A stretch of 33,166 nt of DNA, from NCBI RefSeq assembly GCF_018785245.1, contig NZ_WQPL01000046.1, positions 1 to 33,166 on the forward strand, given 5' to 3'. The first letter of the stretch is position 1, and the number at the start of each line of letters is the position of its first letter. The notes beneath the pieces were generated by a model. It was not told where the DNA came from. It saw only the letters and a list, made by a program, of their open reading frames with translations, and made no database searches. The position numbers were made by a program, and so were the translations under genes. Source of the DNA: Collinsella aerofaciens. GTDB lineage: Bacteria; Actinomycetota; Coriobacteriia; Coriobacteriales; Coriobacteriaceae. Shown in pieces: positions 16,706-24,921 of the stretch.

Positions 16706-18112
16706 CTATTCCATTTGTGATTTCGCTGCAGCGGCAAGCTGGGCCACGTAGTCCTTAAACACGCGGCCGCGCTCCTCATAGCCCGAGAACTCATCGAACG
16801 AAGAGCAGGCAGGAGAAAGTAAGATCACGTCGCCATGGCTCGACAGCGAACGGGCGACGTCCACGGCATCGCGCAGGTCATCCGCCTGGGCGATATCCAC
16901 ATCGCCGTCGACATCGGCCTCGTCCATAGCGGCGGTGAAACGCTCGCGCGCATCGCCAAAGCAGACGACCGAGCGTACGTTATCCATAACAACGCGCGCG
17001 AAGTCCGTGAGCGGCGTGCCCTTATCGTGGCCGCCGAGCAGCAAGATCACGTCGTCATCGGGAAATGCCGTCAGTGCCTTCTCGACCGCATCGGTGTTGG
17101 TCGCCTTGGAATCGTTGACGTAGCGCACGCCGTCAATCTCGCCACACGGCTCCACGCGGTGCTCGAGCGGCTGGAACGAGGCAAGACCGCGGCAGACACC
17201 ATCGACATCGGTACCGACCGCCAAGGCAGCCGTGGCGGCGCACAGGGCATTGATAACATTGTGATGGCCCGAGATCTTGAGCTCGGATGTAGCGATGAGC
17301 GGGGTCTCGACGCCCTTCAGGCGCACGACCATCTTGCCGTCGCGCACAAAGGCGGCATCCTCGCCCTCAGGCTCGTCAAAGGCAACCTTGCAGATGCGAC
17401 GACCCGGCGTGTAGATGTACTCATCGAACTCGTGAATGCCGGCGTCTTCGACGTCGACAACCGCCAGATCGTCATCGACCATATTGTCAAACAGTTTGAT
17501 CTTGGCAAGCGCGTAGTTCTTATGGCTCTTATGCCAGCCCAAGTGGTCGGGAGTGATGTTGAGCAGCACCGCCACGCGGGGGTGGAGCTCGGTTGTCGTA
17601 GCAATCTGATAGCTCGAGAGCTCAGCCACAAACCACTCGTTGTGGGCTCGGCCGTCAATCTCGTTGACCGGCGGCTCGCCGATGTTGCCGACAGCAACGC
17701 TGGCCTCGCCGGCAGCCTTAAGCAGATAATCAGCCAGCGACGTGGTGGTCGTCTTGCCGTTGGTGCCCGTGATGGCAATCCAGTTATCGGGCGACAGGCG
17801 ATAGGCAAACTCGGGCTCACCCATAATCTGGGCGGCATGCTCGCGCCCGGCCTTAAAGAAGCCCGAGAACTCCGAGATGCCCGGGCACGTCACGCATACG
17901 TCATAGGCGCCCTCGACCTGTTCGGTCCCATAGACAAACGACGCACCAGCAGCCTCGAGCGCACGCGTGGCGTCATTGGGTTCAGAGGTGCCACCGCCAT
18001 ACACGGTAACGGCACTTACGCGCTCGGGATGTGCCAGCGCCCAGCGGGCGACATCGAGACCGGATTTGCCCTGACCCAAAACGAGCAGGCTAAAGACATC
18101 AGCAAGAGGCAT
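16706..18112 (-). CDS. murD: UDP-N-acetylmuramoylalanine-D-glutamate ligase MurD
   Basis: A 468-residue Mur ligase that adds D-Glu to UDP-MurNAc-L-Ala. The N-terminal domain starts with LVLGQGKSGLDVARW. The ATP loop is GTNGKTTTT at 116-124, followed by NIGEPP and ELSSYQ, both typical of MurD. LNITPDHLGWH is the central block, VNDSKATNTDA the C-terminal lysine-containing motif, and LLSPACSSFDEF the diagnostic MurD ending. mraY ends 9 bases upstream; the ribosome binding site before the ATG is weak, suggesting coupling. Confidence 0.97.
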   Translation of the reverse strand: MPLADVFSLLVLGQGKSGLDVARWALAHPERVSAVTVYGGGTSEPNDATRALEAAGASFVYGTEQVEGAYDVCVTCPGISEFSGFFKAGREHAAQIMGEPEFAYRLSPDNWIAITGTNGKTTTTSLADYLLKAAGEASVAVGNIGEPPVNEIDGRAHNEWFVAELSSYQIATTTELHPRVAVLLNITPDHLGWHKSHKNYALAKIKLFDNMVDDDLAVVDVEDAGIHEFDEYIYTPGRRICKVAFDEPEGEDAAFVRDGKMVVRLKGVETPLIATSELKISGHHNVINALCAATAALAVGTDVDGVCRGLASFQPLEHRVEPCGEIDGVRYVNDSKATNTDAVEKALTAFPDDDVILLLGGHDKGTPLTDFARVVMDNVRSVVCFGDARERFTAAMDEADVDGDVDIAQADDLRDAVDVARSLSSHGDVILLSPACSSFDEFSGYEERGRVFKDYVAQLAAAAKSQME

Positions 18113-18121
18113 GAAAGACCA

Positions 18122-19141
18122 CTATCCCAACTGGAAGAACAGGGCAAGGCCAACGGCACCAAAGGCAGCAGCGATAATCCAAAAACGGATGACGACCTTG
18201 GTCTCGGCCCAGCCCTTCTTTTCGAAATGATGATGGATGGGCGCCATAAGGAAGACGCGCTTGTGCGTAAAGTGGAAGTAGACAACCTGAATCATGACCG
18301 ACAGGGTCTCAACGATAAACAGGCCGCCGATGATGAGGGAGACGACCTCGGTGTTGGTCATGATGGACGTGCAGGCAAACGCGGCGCCTAGGGCAAGCGA
18401 GCCGGTATCGCCCATAAAGATGCTCGCCGGATAGCAGTTGAACCACAGAAAGCCCAAGCAGGCACCGGCACACGCGGTGCAGAAGATGGACAGGTTCACG
18501 TCTCCGTGCAAAAACGCCATGGCAGCCATGGCGAGCATGGCAATCATGGAGGTGCCGCCAGCAAGACCGTCAAGGCCATCGGTCAGGTTCACGGCATTAG
18601 AAAGACCGGCGATCATCAGCCAGCAAAAGACAATGTAGAGCCACGGGAACGAAAGGCCGCAGATGGTGGTCGAAAGCACGCCAAGGTCAATCGTCAGGCC
18701 GCCGGGAAAACGAATCTCGGGGGCGACGCCGCACCAGTTAACGGCAAGTACCGTAAAGGTGACACAGATAATGGTTAGGCCGATCATCTTGGCATGAGGC
18801 GTCAGACCGAGCGAGCGCCCATGCGTAACGGAGGTCAGGTCGTCGATCAGGCCCAGCACGCCTGTCGCCAGCGTGGCGAGCAGCACGAGCACGAGCTCGG
18901 TGGTGAGCTTGCCCATCAGCAGGCAGGTCAGCGAAATCGCGACGAGAATGACAACGCCACCCATGGTGGGCGTTCCCTGCTTAACCAAATGACGCTTGGG
19001 GCCGTCGGCACGGACCTGCTGGCCGATACCCTCGACCTTAAGTAGCTTGATCCACCACGGCATGAGCAGCAGCGCAATGGCAGCGGCGATGCCAAGCCCC
19101 AAAAAAGCCTGATACGTTGGATACGAGGGATTGCCGAACAT
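18122..19141 (-). CDS. mraY: Phospho-MurNAc-pentapeptide transferase MraY
   Basis: A 339-residue membrane enzyme that transfers phospho-MurNAc-pentapeptide to undecaprenyl phosphate, making lipid I. Ten hydrophobic segments. Active-site motifs: GTPTMGG, GLIDDLTSV (part of the Asp pair), NAVNLTDGLDGLAGG with the catalytic Asp, and APIHHHFEKKGW (HHH loop). The Mg-binding region includes FMGDTGSLALG. It starts 3 bases after the murF stop and is followed by murD at 9 bases. Confidence 0.97.
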   Translation of the reverse strand: MFGNPSYPTYQAFLGLGIAAAIALLLMPWWIKLLKVEGIGQQVRADGPKRHLVKQGTPTMGGVVILVAISLTCLLMGKLTTELVLVLLATLATGVLGLIDDLTSVTHGRSLGLTPHAKMIGLTIICVTFTVLAVNWCGVAPEIRFPGGLTIDLGVLSTTICGLSFPWLYIVFCWLMIAGLSNAVNLTDGLDGLAGGTSMIAMLAMAAMAFLHGDVNLSIFCTACAGACLGFLWFNCYPASIFMGDTGSLALGAAFACTSIMTNTEVVSLIIGGLFIVETLSVMIQVVYFHFTHKRVFLMAPIHHHFEKKGWAETKVVIRFWIIAAAFGAVGLALFFQLG

Positions 19142-19144
19142 GGG

Positions 19145-20569
19145 CTAGCACACACCTTCCACAAAGCGGTCGAGCTCAACAAAGCGGGAACCCTTGACCA
19201 GTACAACATCATGTTTTTCAAGCGCGCCGCCCATGCGGTCGAGCACCTGCTGATAATCGGAGAACACCTGGATGCGGTCCTCGTCCATGCCCATCATGCG
19301 CGCGGCATCGGCCATAAGCTGGGCCAGCTCACCACCCACGCACGCCAGCATGTCGAGCTTCTTGGCGGCGGCATAGGCGCCCACGAGCTCATGCATGCGA
19401 GGAGCCTCATCGCCCATCTCGCCCATCTCGCCCAGGATCGCCATGCGAGACCCCGTGCACGAAAGCGAGCACAGCAGATCGAGACCAGCAGCCATGGATT
19501 CGGCGCTGGCGTTATAGGAATCGTCGATGACGCGGGCACCGCTCTTGGCGCGCTTGATCTCCTGGCGGTGCCCGGTGATCGTGAGGCCCCTAAAGGCAGC
19601 ATCGATCTGCTCGGGCGTCACGCCCAGGCGATAGGCAACTGCGGCGGCCTTAACGGCATTTGGGACGGACTGCACGCCGGGGATGGCAAGCATGGTATCG
19701 GTCGTCTCACCCTGGCCAAAATCGAGCGTAAAGACCGGACGGCCCTCGTCATCAACACGAATGTCGCGGGCACGGACCTCATCATCGTCCGAGACGCCGG
19801 CCAGCATCACATCGATACCAGCAGGCTGGGCGAACGTATCGCGAATGAACGGCGTAAAGTCGTCCTCACCGCCCAAAACCAGCAGCGGCAAGAAGTCGCC
19901 GGCGGCGCACATACCCTGGACAATCTCGGCCTTAGCGCGGGCGATGTTCTCGCGGCTGCCCAAAATGCCGATGTGAGAGGTACCAATCTTGCTCACGATG
20001 GCAAGGTTGGGATTGGCGGACTGGGACAGGCGCTCAATCTCGTGGAAATGGTTCATGCCCATCTCGAGCACCAGGACCTCGGTATCGGCCGGAGCAGAAA
20101 GCACCGTGAGCGGCATGCCGATCAGGTTATTGAAATTGCCCTTGGTGGCCCAGACACGATAGCGCTTGGCGAGCACGGCGGCGAGCACGTCCTTGGTCGT
20201 CGTCTTGCCGATGGAACCGGTAATACCAACGACCAGGCAGCCAAGCTCCAGACGGTACGCGTGCGCCAAACGCAGCAGAAAGTCCTCGGGATCATCGGTC
20301 AGCAAGATGGCACAGCCCTTGTCCTGCGCCAGCGAGACCAGCTCGGCCTCGGGCTCACGCGTCATCACGACGGCGCCGGCACCCGACTGGACGGCACGGG
20401 AAGCAAAATCATTGCCGTCGACGTTTTCACCGGGAAAGGCGACGAAAATCGTCCCTTCCTCGACCTGACGCGAGTCGATAACGCACCCGCGGCATACCCG
20501 ATCGGCTTCTCCCGTCACGGTTCGGGCCCCTGTTGCGGCCGCGAGGTTGTTGACGGCGATCTCTATCAT
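19145..20569 (-). CDS. murF: UDP-MurNAc-tripeptide-D-Ala-D-Ala ligase MurF
   Basis: A 474-residue Mur ligase that adds D-Ala-D-Ala to the UDP-MurNAc-tripeptide. The N-terminal domain has VCRGCVIDSRQVEEGTIFVA, the ATP loop is GITGSIGKTTTKD at 115-127, and MEMGMNHF-like sequence (LVLEMGMNHFHEIERL) is diagnostic for MurF, as are IDDSYNASAESM and ILGEMGEMGDEAPRMH. ATG 20569 has GGGGAG 5 bases upstream. murE, its usual upstream neighbour, is absent: a 126-base gap leads straight to ftsI. Confidence 0.97.
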   Translation of the reverse strand: MIEIAVNNLAAATGARTVTGEADRVCRGCVIDSRQVEEGTIFVAFPGENVDGNDFASRAVQSGAGAVVMTREPEAELVSLAQDKGCAILLTDDPEDFLLRLAHAYRLELGCLVVGITGSIGKTTTKDVLAAVLAKRYRVWATKGNFNNLIGMPLTVLSAPADTEVLVLEMGMNHFHEIERLSQSANPNLAIVSKIGTSHIGILGSRENIARAKAEIVQGMCAAGDFLPLLVLGGEDDFTPFIRDTFAQPAGIDVMLAGVSDDDEVRARDIRVDDEGRPVFTLDFGQGETTDTMLAIPGVQSVPNAVKAAAVAYRLGVTPEQIDAAFRGLTITGHRQEIKRAKSGARVIDDSYNASAESMAAGLDLLCSLSCTGSRMAILGEMGEMGDEAPRMHELVGAYAAAKKLDMLACVGGELAQLMADAARMMGMDEDRIQVFSDYQQVLDRMGGALEKHDVVLVKGSRFVELDRFVEGVC

Positions 20570-20695
20570 TGCAGCTCCCCTGTAAACCTAATAATGCTAT
20601 CGGCGTATTGTATCCCAGCGCCGCACATGCGTGGTGCAGGGCATGTGAACACCCTCATATGGGACAACAAACCACGCCCCAAAGATTGTAACCCC

Positions 20696-22561
20696 CTACT
20701 TCGTGTGCGGGATACCCAGCACGTCGAGCGCGTTGGCCATAATGGACTGGAACGGCACCGCAGCGGCATCTGAGCCGCTCGGCGTTCCGTCGAGCGTGAT
20801 ATAGCACAGCACCTTGGGCGATTGTGCCGGCGCAAAGCCCATAAAGGACGACATGTAGTTCTCCTTGAGGTAGCCGCCGTTCTCGTCGGCTCGTTCGGCC
20901 GTACCGGTCTTACCCGCCACGTCATAGCCGTCAACCGCGCCGCCAACGCCCGTTCCCTCGGACACGACCGTCTGCATGCACGATGTCACCTGGGATGCGG
21001 CGTCCTCAGAAATCGCGCGTTCGCCTTCGCCCCAGTCCTTCTCGTCGCCTTTGCTGGACTTATAGAAGTGCGGGGTCATCATCACGCCGCCGTTGGCGAT
21101 GCCGCCCACGGCACGTGCGATCTCAATCGGCGAGACGGACAGCGCCTGTCCAAAGCTCATCGATCCCAGCGTGGCGCCGTCATACTGGTCACGCTCCTTG
21201 ACGATGCCCAGGCTCTCGCCCGGAAAATCGACACCGGAGCTGTGACCGATGCCCCACTTGTCCACATAGGCGGCAAAGTCGTCGGCACCGATCTTGCGCC
21301 CCACCAGGACAAAGCCCACATTGGACGAACGGCGCATCATCTCGCGCACATCCATGGTCATGCCATAGTCGCGCTTATCGGCATCGGTAACGGTATCGTC
21401 GCCCACCTTGATGCTCGCCGGCACCTCAAACGACGTACTCGATCGTACGACGCCCAAGTCGAAGCCGGCGCCCGCCACGAGCGTCTTAAAGACCGAGCCG
21501 GGCTCGTAGGCGTCAGTGACCAGGCGCAGGTTCATATCCTCGGTCTTGGCGTTCTCCAGATCGGTCTGGTCGTAGGTCGGGTACGAGCAGGCTGCGAGAA
21601 TTTCACCGGTCGTGGGGTCGGTGACCAAAGCCGAGCCGTTCTTGGCCTTTGTCTTCTCGACAGCCTCTGCCAGAGCATCCTCAGCCGCACGCTGGATATT
21701 GACGTCGAGCGTCGTCACGATATCAACGCCGTCGACCGCGGCCACCTTTTTATAGGCACCGCCCGCGATATAGCTGCCGTCCCTCGCGCGCTCGCGCACG
21801 AGAGAACCGTTCGTGCCGGTCAGAAGCTTGTTGTATTGCTTTTCGAGACCCGTCAAGCCGTCGTTGTCCACATTCACTACACCCAGCACCTGCGATGCCA
21901 GATTGCCGTATGGATATACGCGCTTCATGGCCTGCTCAAAAAGCACGCCGGGCAGGTTCTTCTTCTCCAGCACCGCAGCATCGTCTTCGTCCACTTGGCG
22001 CTTGATATACACCCAGGTGCCATCGGACTCGACGAGCTTGCGGCAGGTCTTTTTATCGATTCCAGTTGCCTTGACCAGCGCCGACACCGTCTTGTCAACA
22101 TCCTCGACAAGCTGCGGGTTCACGGCGATGTTGCGACATTCGACCGACGACGCCAGCACGTTACCGTTGCGGTCGTAGATGGTGCCGCGTTTGGCATAGA
22201 GGGTCTGCGCAAGCAGGCGGCGCGCATCGGCACGCTCGCGCAGTTTATCGGCTTCGACAATTTGATAGTCGGCAAGGCGAAAGACGCCCAAGCCCAAGCC
22301 AAGCCCAATGAATCCCATGACGGCTTTGCGGCGAGGCAGAGGCGCGCCTGTGAGCCATTCGGTCGACGAACTCTTACGCGACCTGGTGTTATGCACTTGA
22401 GGGCCGCCCGAGCCGCGAAGTCGCGACGCCGGGTCGTTGCCACGGGACTGCCCGGCGTTGTAAGATTGCCGACCCGTTCCTTGATAACCAGAACGTCCCC
22501 GCGACGAGGGACGTCCAGAACCGCGGCCCCCATCGGAACCGCGGCGATAGTCATTTGTCAT
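20696..22561 (-). CDS. ftsI: FtsI-type class B penicillin-binding protein
   Basis: A 621-residue septal transpeptidase (PBP3/PBP2b type). It starts with an 80-residue Arg/Gly/Ser-rich cytoplasmic region containing RG repeats, then one membrane segment at about 80-97. The dimerisation (pedestal) domain has AKRGTIYDRNGNVLA at 123-137. The transpeptidase domain carries all three catalytic motifs: SVFK at 356-359 (nucleophile Ser356), SSN at 412-414 and KTG at 551-553. There is no PASTA domain at the C-terminus. It pairs with FtsW to build septal wall and is the target of beta-lactams. It follows the ftsL-like gene by 17 bases. Confidence 0.96.
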   Translation of the reverse strand: MTNDYRRGSDGGRGSGRPSSRGRSGYQGTGRQSYNAGQSRGNDPASRLRGSGGPQVHNTRSRKSSSTEWLTGAPLPRRKAVMGFIGLGLGLGVFRLADYQIVEADKLRERADARRLLAQTLYAKRGTIYDRNGNVLASSVECRNIAVNPQLVEDVDKTVSALVKATGIDKKTCRKLVESDGTWVYIKRQVDEDDAAVLEKKNLPGVLFEQAMKRVYPYGNLASQVLGVVNVDNDGLTGLEKQYNKLLTGTNGSLVRERARDGSYIAGGAYKKVAAVDGVDIVTTLDVNIQRAAEDALAEAVEKTKAKNGSALVTDPTTGEILAACSYPTYDQTDLENAKTEDMNLRLVTDAYEPGSVFKTLVAGAGFDLGVVRSSTSFEVPASIKVGDDTVTDADKRDYGMTMDVREMMRRSSNVGFVLVGRKIGADDFAAYVDKWGIGHSSGVDFPGESLGIVKERDQYDGATLGSMSFGQALSVSPIEIARAVGGIANGGVMMTPHFYKSSKGDEKDWGEGERAISEDAASQVTSCMQTVVSEGTGVGGAVDGYDVAGKTGTAERADENGGYLKENYMSSFMGFAPAQSPKVLCYITLDGTPSGSDAAAVPFQSIMANALDVLGIPHTK

Positions 22562-22578
22562 ACTCAGCTACCGTCTTG

Positions 22579-23049
22579 CTACTGAGCGGTCGCGGTCGCG
22601 TTGGCGCCCGCGGCTGCATCCTGCGAAAAGTCAAGTGTAACGCTCTCGCTGGGCTCCACCATGCCATAAGCGCCCGCAAGGTCGCGAATGCGCGTGTCGG
22701 CGCCATAGACCGAATGCATGACCTCCAGGTCGGAGCTCTCATCGGTCGCCTTTTCGAGCGTGTTGGTAAGCTCGGCGTTGCTGTTGAGCACCTGGGCCGT
22801 AACGCCGGCGAGCGCCACGCGGGCGACGCCGATCGTCATGAAGATAGCCGCAATGATGCAAAACGTTTTAAGAACGCTCATGAAAACCGGGCTTACCACC
22901 TGGTTTGCCTGACGGCCCGCGCCCGTGTAGACATCAAAGCGCGGCGCGCGCTGCTCACGGGGAGCAACGGGGGCCTGCGGCGTCTCACGATAGGCGGGCA
23001 TGGCGTTCATATCATAGGCGAGTGCTGCGCTTGAAATGTTGTAGCCCAT
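22579..23049 (-). CDS. ftsL: FtsL-like bitopic division protein
   Basis: A 156-residue protein in the ftsL position between rsmH and ftsI. It has a 55-residue polar cytoplasmic N-terminus, one membrane segment at about 56-78, and an extracellular part (about 84-115) with a pattern compatible with a short coiled coil. It ends in an Ala/Thr-rich tail. FtsL sequences diverge strongly, so the name rests on topology, size and gene order rather than on sequence motifs. FtsL would link FtsQ/FtsB to FtsW/FtsI. GGGAGG is about 10 bases upstream of the ATG. Confidence 0.8.
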   Translation of the reverse strand: MGYNISSAALAYDMNAMPAYRETPQAPVAPREQRAPRFDVYTGAGRQANQVVSPVFMSVLKTFCIIAAIFMTIGVARVALAGVTAQVLNSNAELTNTLEKATDESSDLEVMHSVYGADTRIRDLAGAYGMVEPSESVTLDFSQDAAAGANATATAQ

Positions 23050-23139
23050 GATATGCCGCCTCCCATCCCGAGTACGTTGGTAGTGTGTTTAAGCTTCGTT
23101 TATGGTGCGAGCGGGAGGTCCAATATCGCGCGGTCGCGT

Positions 23140-24105
23140 CTACAGACGCTGCGCCACGCGGATTTTGGCTGATCTCGCCCGAGGGTTGCGCTCAACCTCA
23201 TCAGGCTGGGCAACCAAGGGTTTGCGGGTGATGACCTTGAGTATCGGCACGTTGCCGCACACGCACACCGGAATCTCCGGCGGACACGTGCACCCCTGGC
23301 TCATCTCCTTAAAGTGGTTCTTTACGATACGGTCCTCGAGCGAGTGATACGAGATGACGCAGATACGTCCGCCCGGGTTGAGCCACCTGGTGGCGGCATC
23401 AAGCCCTCGTTCGAGCACATCGAGCTCGTGATTGACCTCGATGCGAATGGCCTGGAAACTTTTCTTGGCCGGGTGTCCACCATGCCGACGAGCGGCAGCC
23501 GGGATACCCGCCTTGATGATCTCGACAAATTGGCCGGTGGTTTCGATCGGTTCTTGCTCGCGGCGGCGCACGATCTCGCGCGCGATCTGCGAGGCGAACT
23601 TCTCTTCGCCGTAGACGCGTAGAATCCGGGCGAGGTCGTGTTCGTTATAGGTGTTGATGACCTCAGCTGCGTTTAAGGTGTTATTACCCGGATCCATCCG
23701 CATGTCCAATGGGGCGTCCTCGTTATACGAAAAGCCCCTGCCAGGGATATCGAGTTGCGGCGACGAAACGCCCAAATCGAACAGGAAGCCATCGACCCCG
23801 GGCACCTCGGCCGAGCAAAGCAGCTCGTTCAAGTCGCCGAAGTTGCCCTTCAGCAGCTGGTGCGGAACGCCGGGAACCTCGCGGTCCAGACGGGCGCCAG
23901 CGGCCTCGAGGGCCATGTCGTCCTGATCGATGCCGAGCAAAAGGCCCGTCTCCCCCACCTGCGCGGCCATCTTTACCGAATGGCCGGCACCGCCAAGGGT
24001 GCAATCGCAGACAACGGAGCCGCTCTTTAGCCGCAGCGACTCAAGCACTTCGCCGAGCATGACAGGTTCATGCCGATATTCTTGTGTCAAGATCCCACGC
24101 TCCAT
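23140..24105 (-). CDS. rsmH: 16S rRNA m4C1402 methyltransferase RsmH (MraW)
   Basis: A 321-residue SAM-dependent methyltransferase that modifies C1402 in the ribosomal P-site. Motifs: YRHEPVMLGEVLESL at the start, DCTLGGAGHS (SAM loop), GIDQDDMAL, FDLGVSSPQLD, RGFSYNEDAPLDMRMD, and near the end GGRICVISYHSLEDRIVK. It follows mraZ by 20 bases and precedes the ftsL-like gene by 90. The region before the ATG has only a weak ribosome binding site, so coupling to mraZ is likely. Confidence 0.97.
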   Translation of the reverse strand: MERGILTQEYRHEPVMLGEVLESLRLKSGSVVCDCTLGGAGHSVKMAAQVGETGLLLGIDQDDMALEAAGARLDREVPGVPHQLLKGNFGDLNELLCSAEVPGVDGFLFDLGVSSPQLDIPGRGFSYNEDAPLDMRMDPGNNTLNAAEVINTYNEHDLARILRVYGEEKFASQIAREIVRRREQEPIETTGQFVEIIKAGIPAAARRHGGHPAKKSFQAIRIEVNHELDVLERGLDAATRWLNPGGRICVISYHSLEDRIVKNHFKEMSQGCTCPPEIPVCVCGNVPILKVITRKPLVAQPDEVERNPRARSAKIRVAQRL

Positions 24106-24125
24106 CCGTTACCCGTGCCTTGCCC

Positions 24126-24560
24126 TTACGAGAAGAAGAGGTCCAGCAGGGCCTCATCGTCATCGTCCTCATCGGCCGCGGCGCGATCCCAAACCTCAAG
24201 GTGGTCGTAGTTGCCCACAACCGTGACCTCGCGGTCGAGGTTCGCCTGCTTGCGGAGAGACTCGGAAAGACCGATACGACCGGCACTGTCCACATCCATC
24301 GACGTGGTGCGCTTGTTGATCGCCCTCATGAGCTTCTGGTCATTAATGTCACGCGGGTTAAAACCCTCGTGGCCCTCACGACCCGCGAAGAGTCCTTCGA
24401 CCCACTTATCGAAGGCCTCGGCAGAGAACACGTACAGAGCATCGACATCCAGGGCTTTGAACACGCGAACGTGCTCTCCAAGCTCCTCGCGAAGAGGTGC
24501 AGGCAGGGACAGACGACCTTTTGCATCGAGATTGCGCTCGTATGCACCAGTCATTCCCAT
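24126..24560 (-). CDS. mraZ: MraZ, transcriptional regulator of the dcw cluster
   Basis: A 144-residue DNA-binding protein with two SpoVT-AbrB-type halves, recognisable as DAKGRLSLPAPLRE at about 13-26 and DSAGRIGLSESLRKQA at about 91-106. MraZ forms a ring-shaped oligomer that binds TGGGN-type direct repeats upstream of its own gene and represses or tunes the dcw operon. Here an array of TGGGG repeats lies directly upstream of the promoter, as expected. The protein ends in an acidic tail (DEDDDDEALLDLFFS). GGGGAGGG is about 6 bases before ATG 24560; a second ATG two codons in is also possible. First gene of the cluster. Confidence 0.97.
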   Translation of the reverse strand: MGMTGAYERNLDAKGRLSLPAPLREELGEHVRVFKALDVDALYVFSAEAFDKWVEGLFAGREGHEGFNPRDINDQKLMRAINKRTTSMDVDSAGRIGLSESLRKQANLDREVTVVGNYDHLEVWDRAAADEDDDDEALLDLFFS

Positions 24561-24597
24561 GTGCGCCCTCCCCTCGGTTACTCAGATGGCACGTACG

Positions 24598-24649
24598 CGG
24601 GGAACCACCCCGCCTGTCGACGTCATTAATAATATGGGGAACCGCCCCA
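24598..24649 (-). promoter_or_regulatory. Twin 15-bp palindromes around the mraZ transcription start
   Basis: Plus-strand CGGGG-AACCA-CCCCG (24598-24612) and TGGGG-AACCG-CCCCA (24635-24649) share the pattern GGGGAACC(A/G)CCCC and lie 37 bases apart. One fills the -35/-10 spacer of the mraZ promoter; the other lies in the leader. They look like paired operator sites, or the downstream one may be a leader hairpin. Confidence 0.6.
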
Positions 24650-24657
24650 TTTTTCAA
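24629..24657 (-). promoter_or_regulatory. Promoter of mraZ and the dcw cluster
   Basis: On the minus strand: -35 TTGAAA (24657-24652), a 17-base spacer, then -10 TATTAT (24634-24629). Start of transcription is expected near 24622, giving a leader of about 60 bases. Both boxes are one or two bases from the sigma-70/sigma-A consensus. Confidence 0.8.
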
Positions 24658-24664
24658 CACCTTT

Positions 24665-24703
24665 CCCCACCCCTTCCCCCACCCCGCCCCACCACTCCAC
24701 CCA
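24665..24703 (-). promoter_or_regulatory. TGGG(G) repeat array: MraZ-box-like and G-quadruplex motif
   Basis: Minus-strand TGGG(G) begins at 24703, 24691, 24681 and 24669 (steps of 12, 10 and 12 bases), with a further TGGGG at 24649 inside the promoter spacer. This fits known MraZ boxes. The same bases form five G-tracts of four or five G (24690-24687, 24685-24682, 24680-24676, 24673-24670, 24668-24665) separated by loops of one or two bases (none between tracts abutting 24681), a strong quadruplex signature. Confidence 0.7.
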
Positions 24704-24740
24704 CCATATATTGCAAAACACCCCCAAGCATATGTTCGAA

Positions 24741-24859
24741 AACACAATATGTTGTGTTTACAGCAACGGCGGGATGCCACCTGTAGAACCACGCCCGCGA
24801 ACCTCAACCTTCAAGTTGACCTTGAGGCGATTTTTACGTCCCTTTACACGCCGTTCACA
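24741..24859. promoter_or_regulatory. Distal upstream elements between mraZ and xerD
   Basis: Three elements stand out. AACACAA-TATG-TTGTGTT (24741-24758) is a perfect 18-bp interrupted palindrome. CCTCAA (24802-24807) and TTGAGG (24822-24827) flank AACCTTCAAGTTGA (24806-24819), which resembles the element upstream of ftsZ. TTTACG, TTTACA and GTTCAC repeat every 10 bases at 24833, 24843 and 24853 and resemble the Pho-box-like site before pgeF. No gene is seen in the 24561-25022 gap. Confidence 0.45.
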
Positions 24860-24921
24860 TCGCCCCCAAACTCCCCCGCCCACGGTACACACGGCCCACC
24901 ACCGCGTCGGTGTCTGGCGAA

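Noticed and set aside
16835-22585. Several long plus-strand frames opposite murD, murF and ftsI (16835-18391, 19211-20773, 20822-22585)
   Set aside because: All lie antisense to complete, motif-bearing genes, lack ribosome binding sites and have low-complexity composition.
24729-24742. LexA-like word (CGAACATATGCTTG on the minus strand) upstream of mraZ
   Set aside because: Only one half-site fits the CGAAC-N4-GTTCG consensus and two key bases of the other half differ; it is also far from the promoter.
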